This document shows positions 26,277-34,781 of a DNA stretch of 63,282 nucleotides, piece by piece. The stretch comes from an uncultured Flavobacteriales bacterium (lineage in GTDB: Bacteria > Bacteroidota > Bacteroidia > Flavobacteriales > Schleiferiaceae), in NCBI GenBank assembly GCA_950073045.1, contig CATMQD010000002.1, forward strand, positions 1 through 63,282, in the 5' to 3' direction. The first letter of the stretch is position 1. Each line of letters begins with the position of its first letter. A program made the position numbers and the translations under genes. Under the pieces are notes generated by a model. The model did not search any database, was not told where the DNA came from, and was given only the letters and a program-made list of their open reading frames with translations.

Positions 26277-26918
26277 ATGAAGGAGTTTAAACGAATCATT
26301 AGAGGCCTCATTTATTTAGGAATCCTAACTGCTGTTTTCGGAGTCTTAAATTACCATCTGATTTCCTATTTCACCACGGAGAAAAATAGCTATGACTTAA
26401 AAGATGTACCTACAAAATCAACCGCTCTGGTATTAGGTACCGCTCAGTATTTAAATAATGGTCGCACCAATTTGTACTTTAAATTTAGAATTGATGCGGT
26501 TTACGACTTGTGGAAAGCCGGTAAGATTAAATATATTCTGGTAAATGGCGACAATAGCCGAAAGGACTACGATGAACCTACCGCCATGAAAGAAGCCCTG
26601 ATTAAAAAAGGAATTCCTGCCAATCGTATATATCTGGATTATGCGGGCTTTCGAACCCTAGATTCGATGGTTCGCGCTAAAAAGGTATTTGGCCAAAGGG
26701 ACCTAATTATTGTTACGCAGCAATTTCATGCCGAAAGAGCTTTAATCCTTGCCATGTTCAATCACATTCAAGCTTTTGCTTACAATGCTGTAGACGTGGA
26801 TGTTTATTATGGTTTTAAAACCAGTTTGCGGGAATACCTTGCCCGCATAAAAATATGGATTGATCTCATCTTTGGGGTGGATCCCAAGTTTTTAGGAGAG
26901 CCAGTTTCGATTCCTTAA
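26277..26918 (+). CDS. SanA/YdcF-like (DUF218) inner-membrane protein
   Basis: A 213-aa protein with one N-terminal membrane span (IYLGILTAVFGVLNYHLI) and a DUF218 domain: TALVLGTAQYLNNGRTNLYFKFRIDA, ILVNGDNSRKDYDEPTAMKEALIKKG, DYAGFRTLDSMVRAKKVFG and IIVTQQFHAERAL. This is the SanA pattern (vancomycin exclusion protein in Escherichia coli); members affect envelope permeability by an undefined route. The ATG directly abuts the preceding TAA, indicating coupling. Confidence 0.88.
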   Translation: MKEFKRIIRGLIYLGILTAVFGVLNYHLISYFTTEKNSYDLKDVPTKSTALVLGTAQYLNNGRTNLYFKFRIDAVYDLWKAGKIKYILVNGDNSRKDYDEPTAMKEALIKKGIPANRIYLDYAGFRTLDSMVRAKKVFGQRDLIIVTQQFHAERALILAMFNHIQAFAYNAVDVDVYYGFKTSLREYLARIKIWIDLIFGVDPKFLGEPVSIP

Positions 26919-26927
26919 ATTGCTGGC

Positions 26928-27431
26928 ATGTATCGACTTACTCTTCTTTTCAGCTTCTTGTTTATAGGTGTATTAAATGCTCAAAACTGTCCTTGTTGCA
27001 CCGACTATCATGAACAATTCGATTTTTGGGAAGGAGAGTGGGTTGTAAGTGACACTCTTGATAATATCCTAGGCTATAACACCATTGTAAAGGAGCCAGG
27101 TAATTGTCTTTTGAGGGAACATTGGCGAGGTGCCAGCGGTGGTAGTGGCCGAAGCATGAACTTTTTCGATCCGGCCGATTCTACCTGGAATCAAATTTGG
27201 GTAAGTGGCAATGGCTTTATTCTCCGCTTAAAAGGTGGCCTTTCGGCAGATGGAAAATCGATGCAGCTCCATTCCGAATGGCATCAAAATAAAGAAGGCC
27301 AAAATCAGCGGCACCAAATCACCTGGCGACCCTTCAATGAAGATGAGCTCATTCAAGAATGGCAAATTATTAACCAAGCGGGAGTAGTTCAACAAACCCT
27401 TTTCTATGGTATTTATCGAAAAGAGGGCTAA
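26928..27431 (+). CDS. Secreted DUF1579-like protein
   Basis: A 167-aa exported protein. The signal peptide MYRLTLLFSFLFIGVLNAQ is followed by a mature N-terminus NCPCC and the HEQFDFWEGEWVV segment, typical of the lipocalin-like DUF1579 family. Further strands include MNFFDPADSTWNQIWVSGNG and LRLKGGLSADGKSMQLHSEW. Function is unknown; such domains often accompany hydrolases. It is last in the plus-strand run from 25345. Confidence 0.7.
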   Translation: MYRLTLLFSFLFIGVLNAQNCPCCTDYHEQFDFWEGEWVVSDTLDNILGYNTIVKEPGNCLLREHWRGASGGSGRSMNFFDPADSTWNQIWVSGNGFILRLKGGLSADGKSMQLHSEWHQNKEGQNQRHQITWRPFNEDELIQEWQIINQAGVVQQTLFYGIYRKEG

Positions 27432-27457
27432 GTGCTATAACCTACTATTAAACTGGC

Positions 27458-28825
27458 TTATTCCTTTATAAAAGGAAAAGCTTTATCGCCAACTTTTAAA
27501 AGGTAGGCACCTGGCTTGAAATTGGAAACATCTACCTTGAATTCCTTGCCATACCTTAAATGTCCTTTTTCCAAAGTTTGTCCGGTCAAATTGTGAATAC
27601 TGTAGCGCAAGTCTTCTAAGGCCAAACCTAAGTCTACAAATAAAAGGTCTTTTACTGGGTTGGGATAAATTGAAACTTGACTGAAATCTATATCGTTTAA
27701 ATTAAAGCCAGAAATCACCAAGTTTTTACAAGCTGAGGTATCTACACAATTTCCGATGGTGATTTCCACTGCATATTGTCCGCTTAGCGCGGCAGTAAAA
27801 GTTTGACTGGTAGCACCAGGGATAGGAGCGTAATTAGAATTGCAATTGAGCCATTGATAATTGGCTCCCGATTGATTAGCGCTTAGGCTAGGAGAGGCCA
27901 CACTTACCGAAGTATCGATTTGTGGACTTACAGTTAAATTTAAGTTTACCACCGAATCACATCCGTTTAAAGCGGCACCCACTAAAGTATCACTGTAGGT
28001 CCCGGTGCTATCATATACTGTATTTCCCACAGTAATTGAAAAGCCATCACACTCGTTTAGGCTGAGGTTATTTACTGCTAATCCTGCCGATATTGAAGCA
28101 CCAGTAACCCAATTCGAACTATTACCATTCAATGCAAAGTTTTGCAGGGTTCCATCAGCGCCAGCTATTTCTTCGGTAGCGGTCGTAATTCCGGTGTTTG
28201 AGGCTCCCGCACTACCTTCATTTAATTTATAGTAAGCCACTAAGCCGCTTGGTAAAGCACAGAATTCGGAGTTTTTATCGGCTATTAACTCAGCGCTAGT
28301 GCGGGCTACATTCCACATTCGGTATTCATCGATAGTACCTTTAAAAGGGATGGTCCCACCAGGAACTCTTTGCCCAATTCGGAGGTCGGTGTTTCCGCTA
28401 GGCGTATTTACGGTACTTAAATTACTGGTGCCCACTTGCAGGCCATCAACATATAAATAGCCTGTTCCGTTTTTTAAAACAAAGGCCACATGTGCCCATT
28501 GGTTAAGAGGCACCGCATTATTGGTGGAGCTCATATTTGCATTGGTCCCTCCCGATATAAAACCTAGTTGCAAATTGGCGTTCACAAAAAAGGTATTTCT
28601 AGAACCCACGGCATTAGTGCCATAATCTGAAATTGCAGTATTGCCTGTAGGTGTGGAGCTTAAATAAATCCAAGCTTCAAAAGTTCGATCAGCAGATCCT
28701 GTAATTCCAGCGAAGGTGGTTTGCACATAATCTGCTGTTCCAGTTGGGTCTAAATTTAATCCGTTTTGTGCGAATACAGAAAGCGAGAATAGGCTAAAAA
28801 AACAGAAGGAGTAAATTTTCTGCAT
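27458..28825 (-). CDS. Secreted LamG-domain protein with T9SS sorting tail
   Basis: A 455-aa exported protein with signal MQKIYSFCFFSLFSLSVFAQ. It has a LamG/concanavalin-like domain (about residues 22-190): ADYVQTTFAGITGSADRTFEAWIYL, WAHVAFVLKNGTGYLYVDG, and FKGTIDEYRMWNVARTSAELI. A middle region carries a single 'NGCDSVVNLNLTV' motif also present in the 686-aa protein. The end, VSIYPNPVKDLLFVDL...KAFPFIKE, is a T9SS tail. It probably binds carbohydrate or matrix at the surface; the ligand is unknown. It stands alone, with divergent transcription from the FMN reductase. Confidence 0.88.
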   Translation of the reverse strand: MQKIYSFCFFSLFSLSVFAQNGLNLDPTGTADYVQTTFAGITGSADRTFEAWIYLSSTPTGNTAISDYGTNAVGSRNTFFVNANLQLGFISGGTNANMSSTNNAVPLNQWAHVAFVLKNGTGYLYVDGLQVGTSNLSTVNTPSGNTDLRIGQRVPGGTIPFKGTIDEYRMWNVARTSAELIADKNSEFCALPSGLVAYYKLNEGSAGASNTGITTATEEIAGADGTLQNFALNGNSSNWVTGASISAGLAVNNLSLNECDGFSITVGNTVYDSTGTYSDTLVGAALNGCDSVVNLNLTVSPQIDTSVSVASPSLSANQSGANYQWLNCNSNYAPIPGATSQTFTAALSGQYAVEITIGNCVDTSACKNLVISGFNLNDIDFSQVSIYPNPVKDLLFVDLGLALEDLRYSIHNLTGQTLEKGHLRYGKEFKVDVSNFKPGAYLLKVGDKAFPFIKE

Positions 28826-29057
28826 AGTGGTGGCTGTGTTTGGTAGTAGTGTGCTGGCTAATTTAAATAAAGCGGATGTATTAATGACAGCACTCCATAT
28901 CTTACCCTAATAGAGGCTACTGGAAGTATAAGCACTTAAAACTTAATCTTAATCCTGCTTAGTATTAGCCGCCAATTCATCAAGCTAAATTTACTTCGGT
29001 AGGTAAATTTTAGGCAGCAATATTCATAGAGGGTCTATTGTGTTTTATCTTCGAATT

Positions 29058-29603
29058 ATGAAGATAGGAATTGTATCAGCTAGCACCCGTATTAATCGAA
29101 TCAGCCATCGAATCGCTTTATCCTTAAATAAAGAGCTCGAACAGCGTAAGCAAAATCCTCAGCTCATAGATCTCAAGGAGTGGGATTTACCAGTTTTCGA
29201 AGAACGCATCGATCGATTGGAGAATCCCGAAAAGCGCCTATTAGATTTGAAAAACCTGCTTTTAGACTGTGAGGCTTTTATTTTTCTAAGTCCGGAGTAT
29301 AACGGAGCAATTGCCTCCGGGCTCAAAAACTTTATGGATCTCTATGCCAAGGAGCCTTTTATGCATAAACCGATTGGGGTGGCTACTGGCTCTACGGGCG
29401 CTATGGGTGGTATTCGTGCCGCTTATCAGCTACAGCAAAATATTCTTACTATTCATGGCTTACCCCATCCGCGAATGCTTACGGTGGGCCGGATGCATGA
29501 GGTGCTTAATGAGGATGGAGAGGTTTTAGAAGAAGCTTTTGGAAATACACAAGCCAAGTTCTTGGATCTATTTTTAGATTTCGCCCAGCGTTTCGAAAGC
29601 TAA
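29058..29603 (+). CDS. NADPH-dependent FMN reductase family protein
   Basis: A 181-aa flavodoxin-like oxidoreductase. The start KIGIVSASTRINRISHRIALSL is the FMN phosphate loop. FIFLSPEYNGAIASGLKNFMDLY is the family's second signature, and PIGVATGSTGAMGGIRAAYQL the third. It probably reduces FMN or quinone/azo-type acceptors with NAD(P)H. The track start (GTG 29040) is six codons upstream; ATG 29058 begins exactly where family members begin. Confidence 0.88.
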   Translation: MKIGIVSASTRINRISHRIALSLNKELEQRKQNPQLIDLKEWDLPVFEERIDRLENPEKRLLDLKNLLLDCEAFIFLSPEYNGAIASGLKNFMDLYAKEPFMHKPIGVATGSTGAMGGIRAAYQLQQNILTIHGLPHPRMLTVGRMHEVLNEDGEVLEEAFGNTQAKFLDLFLDFAQRFES

Positions 29604-29689
29604 TTTTCTGACTTCATTTTCTGTATTTTCCCTTGCTCAAAAAATGAGGGGCGATTTGGCCTTTTCTTAATTTCTATTCGAGCGAGGCT

Positions 29690-30676
29690 ATGTATATAAA
29701 AAGGCATTATGGTTTTTGGATGACCTTCCGTTGGTCCATTAAACCTTTTTTATTGGGATTAATTTACGGAGCGGCCATTTTCTGTTTGGTGAAGTTTGCA
29801 AACTTCGACTTGGCTTTTCCCTGGCAACCGGTTTCGGTAATCGGTATAGCAGTAGCCTTTTACTTGGGCTTTAAAAATAACAGTTCCTACGATCGTACTT
29901 GGGAAGCCCGTAAAATTTGGGGGAGTATAGTTAATAATAGTCGCAGTTTTGGGGCGGCAGTTATTTCCTTTACGCAAGGCGCTAAGTCCAGTGAGATTAA
30001 GCGCGAGCTCATTTTCCGACATTTAGCCTGGCTCACCGCATTGCGTCATCAATTACGCTTAAGTAGGGAATGGGAACATACCGACGAACGCCTTAACAAT
30101 CGCTACTCCCCAAACGTTTGCGAAGATTATAATGATCGTCTTTTTAATGAATTGGCCCAATTTCTGAAAACGGAGGAACTCGACTATTTGCACGATAAAT
30201 CCAATGTGGCTACGCAGATTATGCGCATTCAAGGCGAGCAATTACAGCGCTACCGCGATGAAGAGGCCTATGAGGATTTCCGACATATGGAATTACACCA
30301 TTTAATGGTCTCCTTTTATGAAGATCAAGGTAAGTCGGAGCGTATTAAAAACTTTCCTTTTCCCAGGCAGTATGCCAGTACCGCATTATGGTTAACCATG
30401 GTTTTTGCGGTTTTTGTTCCCTTTGGTATGCTCGATGTTTTTGAGGATCGTGATTCTTGGTTACAGTACCTCAGTCCAGTTATTAGCGCTTTAGTAACTT
30501 GGATTTTCTTCCTTATGGAAAAGATTGGCGATTATTCTGAAAACCCTTTTGAAGGAACCTATAATGATGTGCCAATCACCTCTATTGCTCGCGGCATAGA
30601 AATCGACCTCAAAGAAATGCTCGATGAAACCGATATCCCCAAGGCCTTTAGTGCCGAGAAAGGATTTTTGATGTAG
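29690..30676 (+). CDS. Bestrophin family anion channel protein
   Basis: A 328-aa membrane protein of the bestrophin/UPF0187 family, which form pentameric ion channels. The family pattern is clear: FWMTFRWSIKPFLLGLIYGAAI in the first span, the PWQPVSVIGIAVAFYLGFKNNSSYDRTWEARKIWG signature, and a C-terminal PFEGTYNDVPI stretch after the last spans. Prokaryotic members can be cation-selective, so ion preference is open. It is transcribed alone and faces rlmH. Confidence 0.92.
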   Translation: MYIKRHYGFWMTFRWSIKPFLLGLIYGAAIFCLVKFANFDLAFPWQPVSVIGIAVAFYLGFKNNSSYDRTWEARKIWGSIVNNSRSFGAAVISFTQGAKSSEIKRELIFRHLAWLTALRHQLRLSREWEHTDERLNNRYSPNVCEDYNDRLFNELAQFLKTEELDYLHDKSNVATQIMRIQGEQLQRYRDEEAYEDFRHMELHHLMVSFYEDQGKSERIKNFPFPRQYASTALWLTMVFAVFVPFGMLDVFEDRDSWLQYLSPVISALVTWIFFLMEKIGDYSENPFEGTYNDVPITSIARGIEIDLKEMLDETDIPKAFSAEKGFLM

Positions 30677-30748
30677 AAGAATGTTTGCTTTCTGAGATGA
30701 TCACTTTAATTGTGGTCAAGCTATACCAGGCACGCACACAAGTCTAAG

Positions 30749-30833
30749 TTCTAGCGTCTAGCGCCTCTGGCCAACAATTCTTACTACAAGCACATCCATT
30801 ACTAAATACTAGCTACTAAATACCAGCTACTTA
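30749..30833. repeat. Intergenic repeat with TCTAGCGTCTAGCG and TACTAAATACTA-type motifs, copy 2
   Basis: TTCTAGCGTCTAGCGCC, then ATTACTAAATACTAGCTACTAAATACCAGC, in the convergent gap between the bestrophin gene and rlmH. It matches copy 1 in motif content, order and placement next to the stop of a minus-strand gene, with a shorter spacing between the two motifs. Confidence 0.6.
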
Positions 30834-31307
30834 CTAATCATGATGATAAGGCTCGCCCTTTAATATTGTAGCTGCGCGGTATAATTGTTCCGCAAAGAGG
30901 GCGCGTACAATTTGATGGGAGAAAGTCATCGCCGAAAGGCTAAGCTTATAATTGGCACGAGCATATACCTCGGGCGAAAAACCATAAGGACCGCCAATTA
31001 CAAAAATGAGGCGCTTGGGACTTTGGTTAAACCATTTTTGGATTTGCTGGGCAAACTGACGAGAGTTGAGGCTCCTTCCTTTTTCATCTAAAAGCACAAG
31101 CCAATCGCCAGACTGCACTTCTTCTAGCAGTTTTTGGCCTTCCTGCTGCGACACTTCATCACTACTTAGCTTATTGCGATTCCTTAAATCGGGAATCACC
31201 TTAGTCTCAAAAGGCCAATAGCGCTTTAAACGCTGATAGTATTCTTTTTCTAATTCTGCCGTGGCGGCTTGGGTGGTTTTCCCGTGCAGGATTAAAACTG
31301 TTTTCAT
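30834..31307 (-). CDS. rlmH: 23S rRNA (pseudouridine1915-N3)-methyltransferase RlmH
   Basis: RlmH methylates pseudouridine 1915 of helix 69 in 23S rRNA, using S-adenosylmethionine through a SPOUT-fold knot. The 157-aa length is standard. Signatures seen are DWLVLLDEKGRSLNSRQFAQ, FVIGGPYGFSPEVYARANYKLSLSAMTFSHQIVRALFAEQLYRA and the conserved end GEPYHHD. All family features are present. Confidence 0.97.
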   Translation of the reverse strand: MKTVLILHGKTTQAATAELEKEYYQRLKRYWPFETKVIPDLRNRNKLSSDEVSQQEGQKLLEEVQSGDWLVLLDEKGRSLNSRQFAQQIQKWFNQSPKRLIFVIGGPYGFSPEVYARANYKLSLSAMTFSHQIVRALFAEQLYRAATILKGEPYHHD

Positions 31308-31442
31308 AGCTTTTGCAAAGAAAGTAAAGCTCGGGCATTATAATACTGACCTGATCTTGTTCATATTTATCTGGAATATTTTAAGATCAAGGGAATTAGA
31401 TTGCTCCTAATTACCTTATTTAGTATTGCATTTTTCCTCCAA

Positions 31443-32528
31443 ATGATGACTAACCAACGCAATGTATTGCTTATCGCATATGATGAGCATTTAGTTCTAA
31501 GCTTTCTTTACTGTGTAAGAAAGCAAAAGGGTTTTAATTATTACTTGCTTACCCATAAGCCTAAAAGCTCAGCTGGACATTCCCGCTACCTTAAAGGCTT
31601 GCGATACTATAAGGAGTATTCTGACTTGGAAACGGTAATCCCCCAATGTTTAAAAGAATGGAGCATCGACCTCTTAATGCCCATCGGGGAGAAGGAGTCT
31701 TTAGAGGTGAGTCGTAACCGTAGCACCTTTGAGAAATTATGCAAGGTGATGCCCCTTACCGATCCAGAGCATTTTGAGATTGCAACCAATAAGAAGGCGC
31801 TCAACCGCTTTTTGCTCGATCGTGACCTACATTTAATGTCGGCCACCCTCGAATTAGACGATCCTCAGTTTAAAAGCAAATTGGACGACTTCCCTTTTCC
31901 AGGCTTGGTGAAACCAGCTCAAGGTGCATTTGGTAGCGGAATTACAACGGTGAAGGATCGTAAGGAATTGGAAAGTTTTCTGGAAAAGGAAAATCCAGAG
32001 CCCAGTCATTATTACTTGCTGGAATACATCAGCGGAAGCGATATAAACTGTATTGTAGTTTGTGAAGATGGTGATGTAAAACATTGGTCGGTACAAGAAT
32101 CTCCGGCCAAGGAAATCGGGAACTACAATAAAAACGACGATTTGATTTTTCGTCCGGCTCCTGAGGTGTTGGAGGTGGTAAAGCCCATGCTAAAAGCCTT
32201 GAACTATCAAGGGGTAGCCTGCATTGATCTTCGTAGGGATACCGCTAAAAACAAAGTCTTTCTTTTGGAAATAAATGCTCGATTCTGGGGCTCTATGATG
32301 GCCTCTCTACTCAGGGCAAATGTGAACTTCCCCTTAATAATGCTTAAGCTCACTGCAGGCGAATCTGCACCTGAGTATAAAAAAACGGAAGGCAAACAGA
32401 TTTCTACCAACACCTATATCCGAGAAACCTTGCGTTTTAAGTTTCCAAGGATTAGCCAATTAAAGTTTTGGCCTTATTTAAATGATCCAATGGCGCGCAT
32501 CATGAAGTATTGGTATCAGCGATTCTAG
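31443..32528 (+). CDS. ATP-grasp domain carboxylate-amine ligase-like protein
   Basis: A 361-aa ATP-grasp enzyme. An N-terminal pre-ATP-grasp domain (NVLLIAYDEHLVLSFLYCV) precedes a central lid (PGLVKPAQGAFGSGITTVKDRKEL) and the C-terminal magnesium/ATP site (GVACIDLRRDTAKNKVFLLEINARFWGSM). The arrangement resembles carbamoyl-phosphate-synthase-like ligases used for peptide or cofactor ligation; the substrate is not identifiable. The track start is a TTG at 31401 whose added residues are hydrophobic. I prefer ATG 31443, which gives the typical short lead into the first strand. It is single, with no biosynthetic neighbours. Confidence 0.8.
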   Translation: MMTNQRNVLLIAYDEHLVLSFLYCVRKQKGFNYYLLTHKPKSSAGHSRYLKGLRYYKEYSDLETVIPQCLKEWSIDLLMPIGEKESLEVSRNRSTFEKLCKVMPLTDPEHFEIATNKKALNRFLLDRDLHLMSATLELDDPQFKSKLDDFPFPGLVKPAQGAFGSGITTVKDRKELESFLEKENPEPSHYYLLEYISGSDINCIVVCEDGDVKHWSVQESPAKEIGNYNKNDDLIFRPAPEVLEVVKPMLKALNYQGVACIDLRRDTAKNKVFLLEINARFWGSMMASLLRANVNFPLIMLKLTAGESAPEYKKTEGKQISTNTYIRETLRFKFPRISQLKFWPYLNDPMARIMKYWYQRF

Positions 32529-32585
32529 GGCATTTGCCGTATTGATTGCTAGGGCAAATTGGCGCAGATTTGAAAAAAACGAATT

Positions 32586-33341
32586 ATGCGCTTTTTAAAA
32601 TTTACCCCTTTCTTTATTTTATTCTTCACTATAGTGGCTTGCAGCTCCGATGATGATTCGGATGATATGCAAGAACCAGGCATTACTTTACCCTCGGGAA
32701 TAAGCGGTACTAGCTATAATTTAGAATGCAGCTTCGCTAATACGGGTGCCCCTTATCAAGTCGGTCACGAGGCTACATTTAACTTTGGCAGCGATGGTTC
32801 GCTAGCCATAGACTTTGATCCCACGGCAGGCAATGGCAGTGAAGTTAATGTGAGCAATGGCAGCCAAGTAAATACGGAGTTTGTTTGGGAGGATAGTAAT
32901 GGAGGGTATAAATATGCCCTTTCCTTAAAGGCTGATGATTCACTTAATGAAGTTAATGTCTTTGATTTACAGGGGAATTTCCTCAATCAATGGACGCCAA
33001 AGCCAGATGCCGCCGCCAATTTAAATTTGATAGTGGCGCTTGAGGGTAGTTATACCGTACAATCGGTAAATGGTGGCACGCATAGCAGCGGCGCCTTTAC
33101 CATTAATGCCGATGGAAGTATTGATTTCGATACCGGTATTAGCTTCAGTGTTTCCGATTATGCGCTAATCAGTGATCGTTTGGATGTTTTAGATGCTATT
33201 TTCATCGACATGCAACCTTGGCCCGATGAGCCTTATCCTCGCTTGGAGCTTTTTGTAGATCCTAATGATCAAAGCAAATTGATACAAGCAATATATCGAG
33301 AAAATTACCCCGGTTCAGGCTCTATAGAGTTGAATTTTTAG
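32586..33341 (+). CDS. Lipoprotein of unknown function
   Basis: A 251-aa lipoprotein: signal FILFFTIVACSSDDDSDD with the lipid-bearing Cys followed by a Ser/Asp-rich linker, the usual Bacteroidota lipoprotein export signal for surface display. The remainder is beta-rich with a repeated theme (ATFNFGSDGSLAIDF and AFTINADGSIDFDTG), each a 'G.D.aS.a.dF' strand pair, suggesting two related beta-sandwich halves. I do not recognise the family. It has its own terminator. Confidence 0.7.
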   Translation: MRFLKFTPFFILFFTIVACSSDDDSDDMQEPGITLPSGISGTSYNLECSFANTGAPYQVGHEATFNFGSDGSLAIDFDPTAGNGSEVNVSNGSQVNTEFVWEDSNGGYKYALSLKADDSLNEVNVFDLQGNFLNQWTPKPDAAANLNLIVALEGSYTVQSVNGGTHSSGAFTINADGSIDFDTGISFSVSDYALISDRLDVLDAIFIDMQPWPDEPYPRLELFVDPNDQSKLIQAIYRENYPGSGSIELNF

Positions 33342-33350
33342 GAGGAATGA

Positions 33351-33375
33351 AACCCGGATTTTTCCGGGTTTTTTT
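33351..33375 (+). terminator. Intrinsic terminator of the lipoprotein gene
   Basis: AACCCGG (33351-33357) pairs with CCGGGTT (33364-33370), with a T-run after it, nine bases beyond the stop. Immediately after it TTTTTAGGCTCC is repeated twice (33371-33382 and 33386-33397). Confidence 0.9.
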
Positions 33376-33455
33376 AGGCTCCATTTTTTTAGGCTCCTTT
33401 TTTTGGGACGGCAGCATTTTGACCGTATCTTATAGCAATTCAGATACCCCCATTT

Positions 33456-34664
33456 ATGCTGAACCCCCCCATTCCAAAAAACGAGAAAGAACGCCTAGCT
33501 CGCCTATATGAGTATTCCTTATTGGATACTATGGATGAGAAGGAGTACGATCAAATAACCAAAATGGCGGCCTTGCTCTGCGATGCTCCCATCAGTCTAA
33601 TTTCTCTTATCGACCGCGATCGGCAATGGTTTAAATCTAGCTTTGGCTTAGATTCAAAACAAACTCCCCGCGATCAGGCCTTTTGTGCTCATGCCATTAA
33701 TGAACCCGATCGTCCTTTAGTAGTTTCAGATTCTAGAGAAGACGAACGTTTTAAAGATAATCCGCTGGTTGCAGGAGAACCCAATATTGGTTTTTACGCA
33801 GGCTTCCCATTAGTAACTAAAGATAATTTGGCTTTAGGAACCTTGTGTGTAATCGACCGTAAGGCTAGAGATATATCAGAGCGGGAGATTGAGAGCCTAG
33901 AGATTTTAGCCAATCAGGTGGTAAAGCTGTTCGAATTGCGAAGAACTAGTTTGGAGAAGGACCGCTATTTAAAAGACTTAGAGGCTCGAAATAAAAACTT
34001 GGAGGAATTCGCAAGAGTTGCGGCGCATGATATAAAGTCGCCCTTGGCCAATATTAGATCTACTGCCGAATTGGTTTTAGCTAAGGCTGATAATTTAGAG
34101 GAAGAGCAAAAAGAACTTATCGGTTTAATGATGGATAGCTCAGACCAACTAAGTAGCCTAATCGATGGAATTTTGCGTCATTCCCGCACTAATGAGCTTA
34201 TTTTAGAAGAGCGTTCCTGGTTCTCCTTACCCAATTTGGTGGATAAGAACCTAAAAATGTTGGAGCCTATTAATAGTGCCGAGCTAGACATGGAAGTGGA
34301 GCCAGGCTTAGATCAGATTTATTCGAACCGTACCGCTTGGCAACAAATTATAATTAACCTAGTGGCCAATGCCCTTAAGTATAATAATAATCCAGCACCC
34401 AAGGTAACCGTCCACCTAAAAGCGAATGAGCGTAATATAATTTTGGAAGTAAAAGACAATGGTCCGGGCATCGCCTTTGAGGACCAAGAACGTATTTTTA
34501 GAATCTTCCAAACTACCTCTAATCGAGATCATACTGGCAGCACCGGCACGGGAATTGGCTTGGCCACGGTTAAGAATATCGTTAATGGCATTGGCGGCGA
34601 AATCAGCTTGCAGTCGACCCTTGGCGAGGGAGCCAGCTTTATAGTTTCCATTCCTGTAATCTAA
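33456..34664 (+). CDS. GAF-domain sensor histidine kinase
   Basis: A 402-aa cytoplasmic kinase with no membrane span. An N-terminal GAF domain (about residues 27-160: ALLCDAPISLISLIDRDRQWFKS, QAFCAHAI, GFYAGFPLVTKDNLALGTLCVID) is followed by a short coiled linker. His191 is in ARVAAHDIKSPLANI (HisKA). The HATPase_c domain has IIINLVANALKYN, VKDNGPGI and GTGIGLATVK. A small ligand or redox state is the expected signal. No response regulator is adjacent, so it is an orphan or partners elsewhere. The start at 33456 is an ATG. Confidence 0.9.
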   Translation: MLNPPIPKNEKERLARLYEYSLLDTMDEKEYDQITKMAALLCDAPISLISLIDRDRQWFKSSFGLDSKQTPRDQAFCAHAINEPDRPLVVSDSREDERFKDNPLVAGEPNIGFYAGFPLVTKDNLALGTLCVIDRKARDISEREIESLEILANQVVKLFELRRTSLEKDRYLKDLEARNKNLEEFARVAAHDIKSPLANIRSTAELVLAKADNLEEEQKELIGLMMDSSDQLSSLIDGILRHSRTNELILEERSWFSLPNLVDKNLKMLEPINSAELDMEVEPGLDQIYSNRTAWQQIIINLVANALKYNNNPAPKVTVHLKANERNIILEVKDNGPGIAFEDQERIFRIFQTTSNRDHTGSTGTGIGLATVKNIVNGIGGEISLQSTLGEGASFIVSIPVI

Positions 34665-34752
34665 TAAATAGGCTAAACGAGAGCACTCAACCGCTTATCG
34701 TCCAAAAAAGTTCTTTAATCGATTTTTTGCCTTCTTACATTATTAGCCGTCG

Positions 34753-34760
34753 CACTTTTG
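34753..34760 (+). promoter_or_regulatory. Putative -7 element CACTTTTG of first LruC gene
   Basis: CACTTTTG within TCGCACTTTTG, 21 bases before the ATG, with TTG at 34727-34729. The identical 11-mer at the identical distance precedes the second LruC gene, so it is likely a shared promoter element. Confidence 0.5.
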
Positions 34761-34781
34761 GATTGTTAAATAATTAAAAGG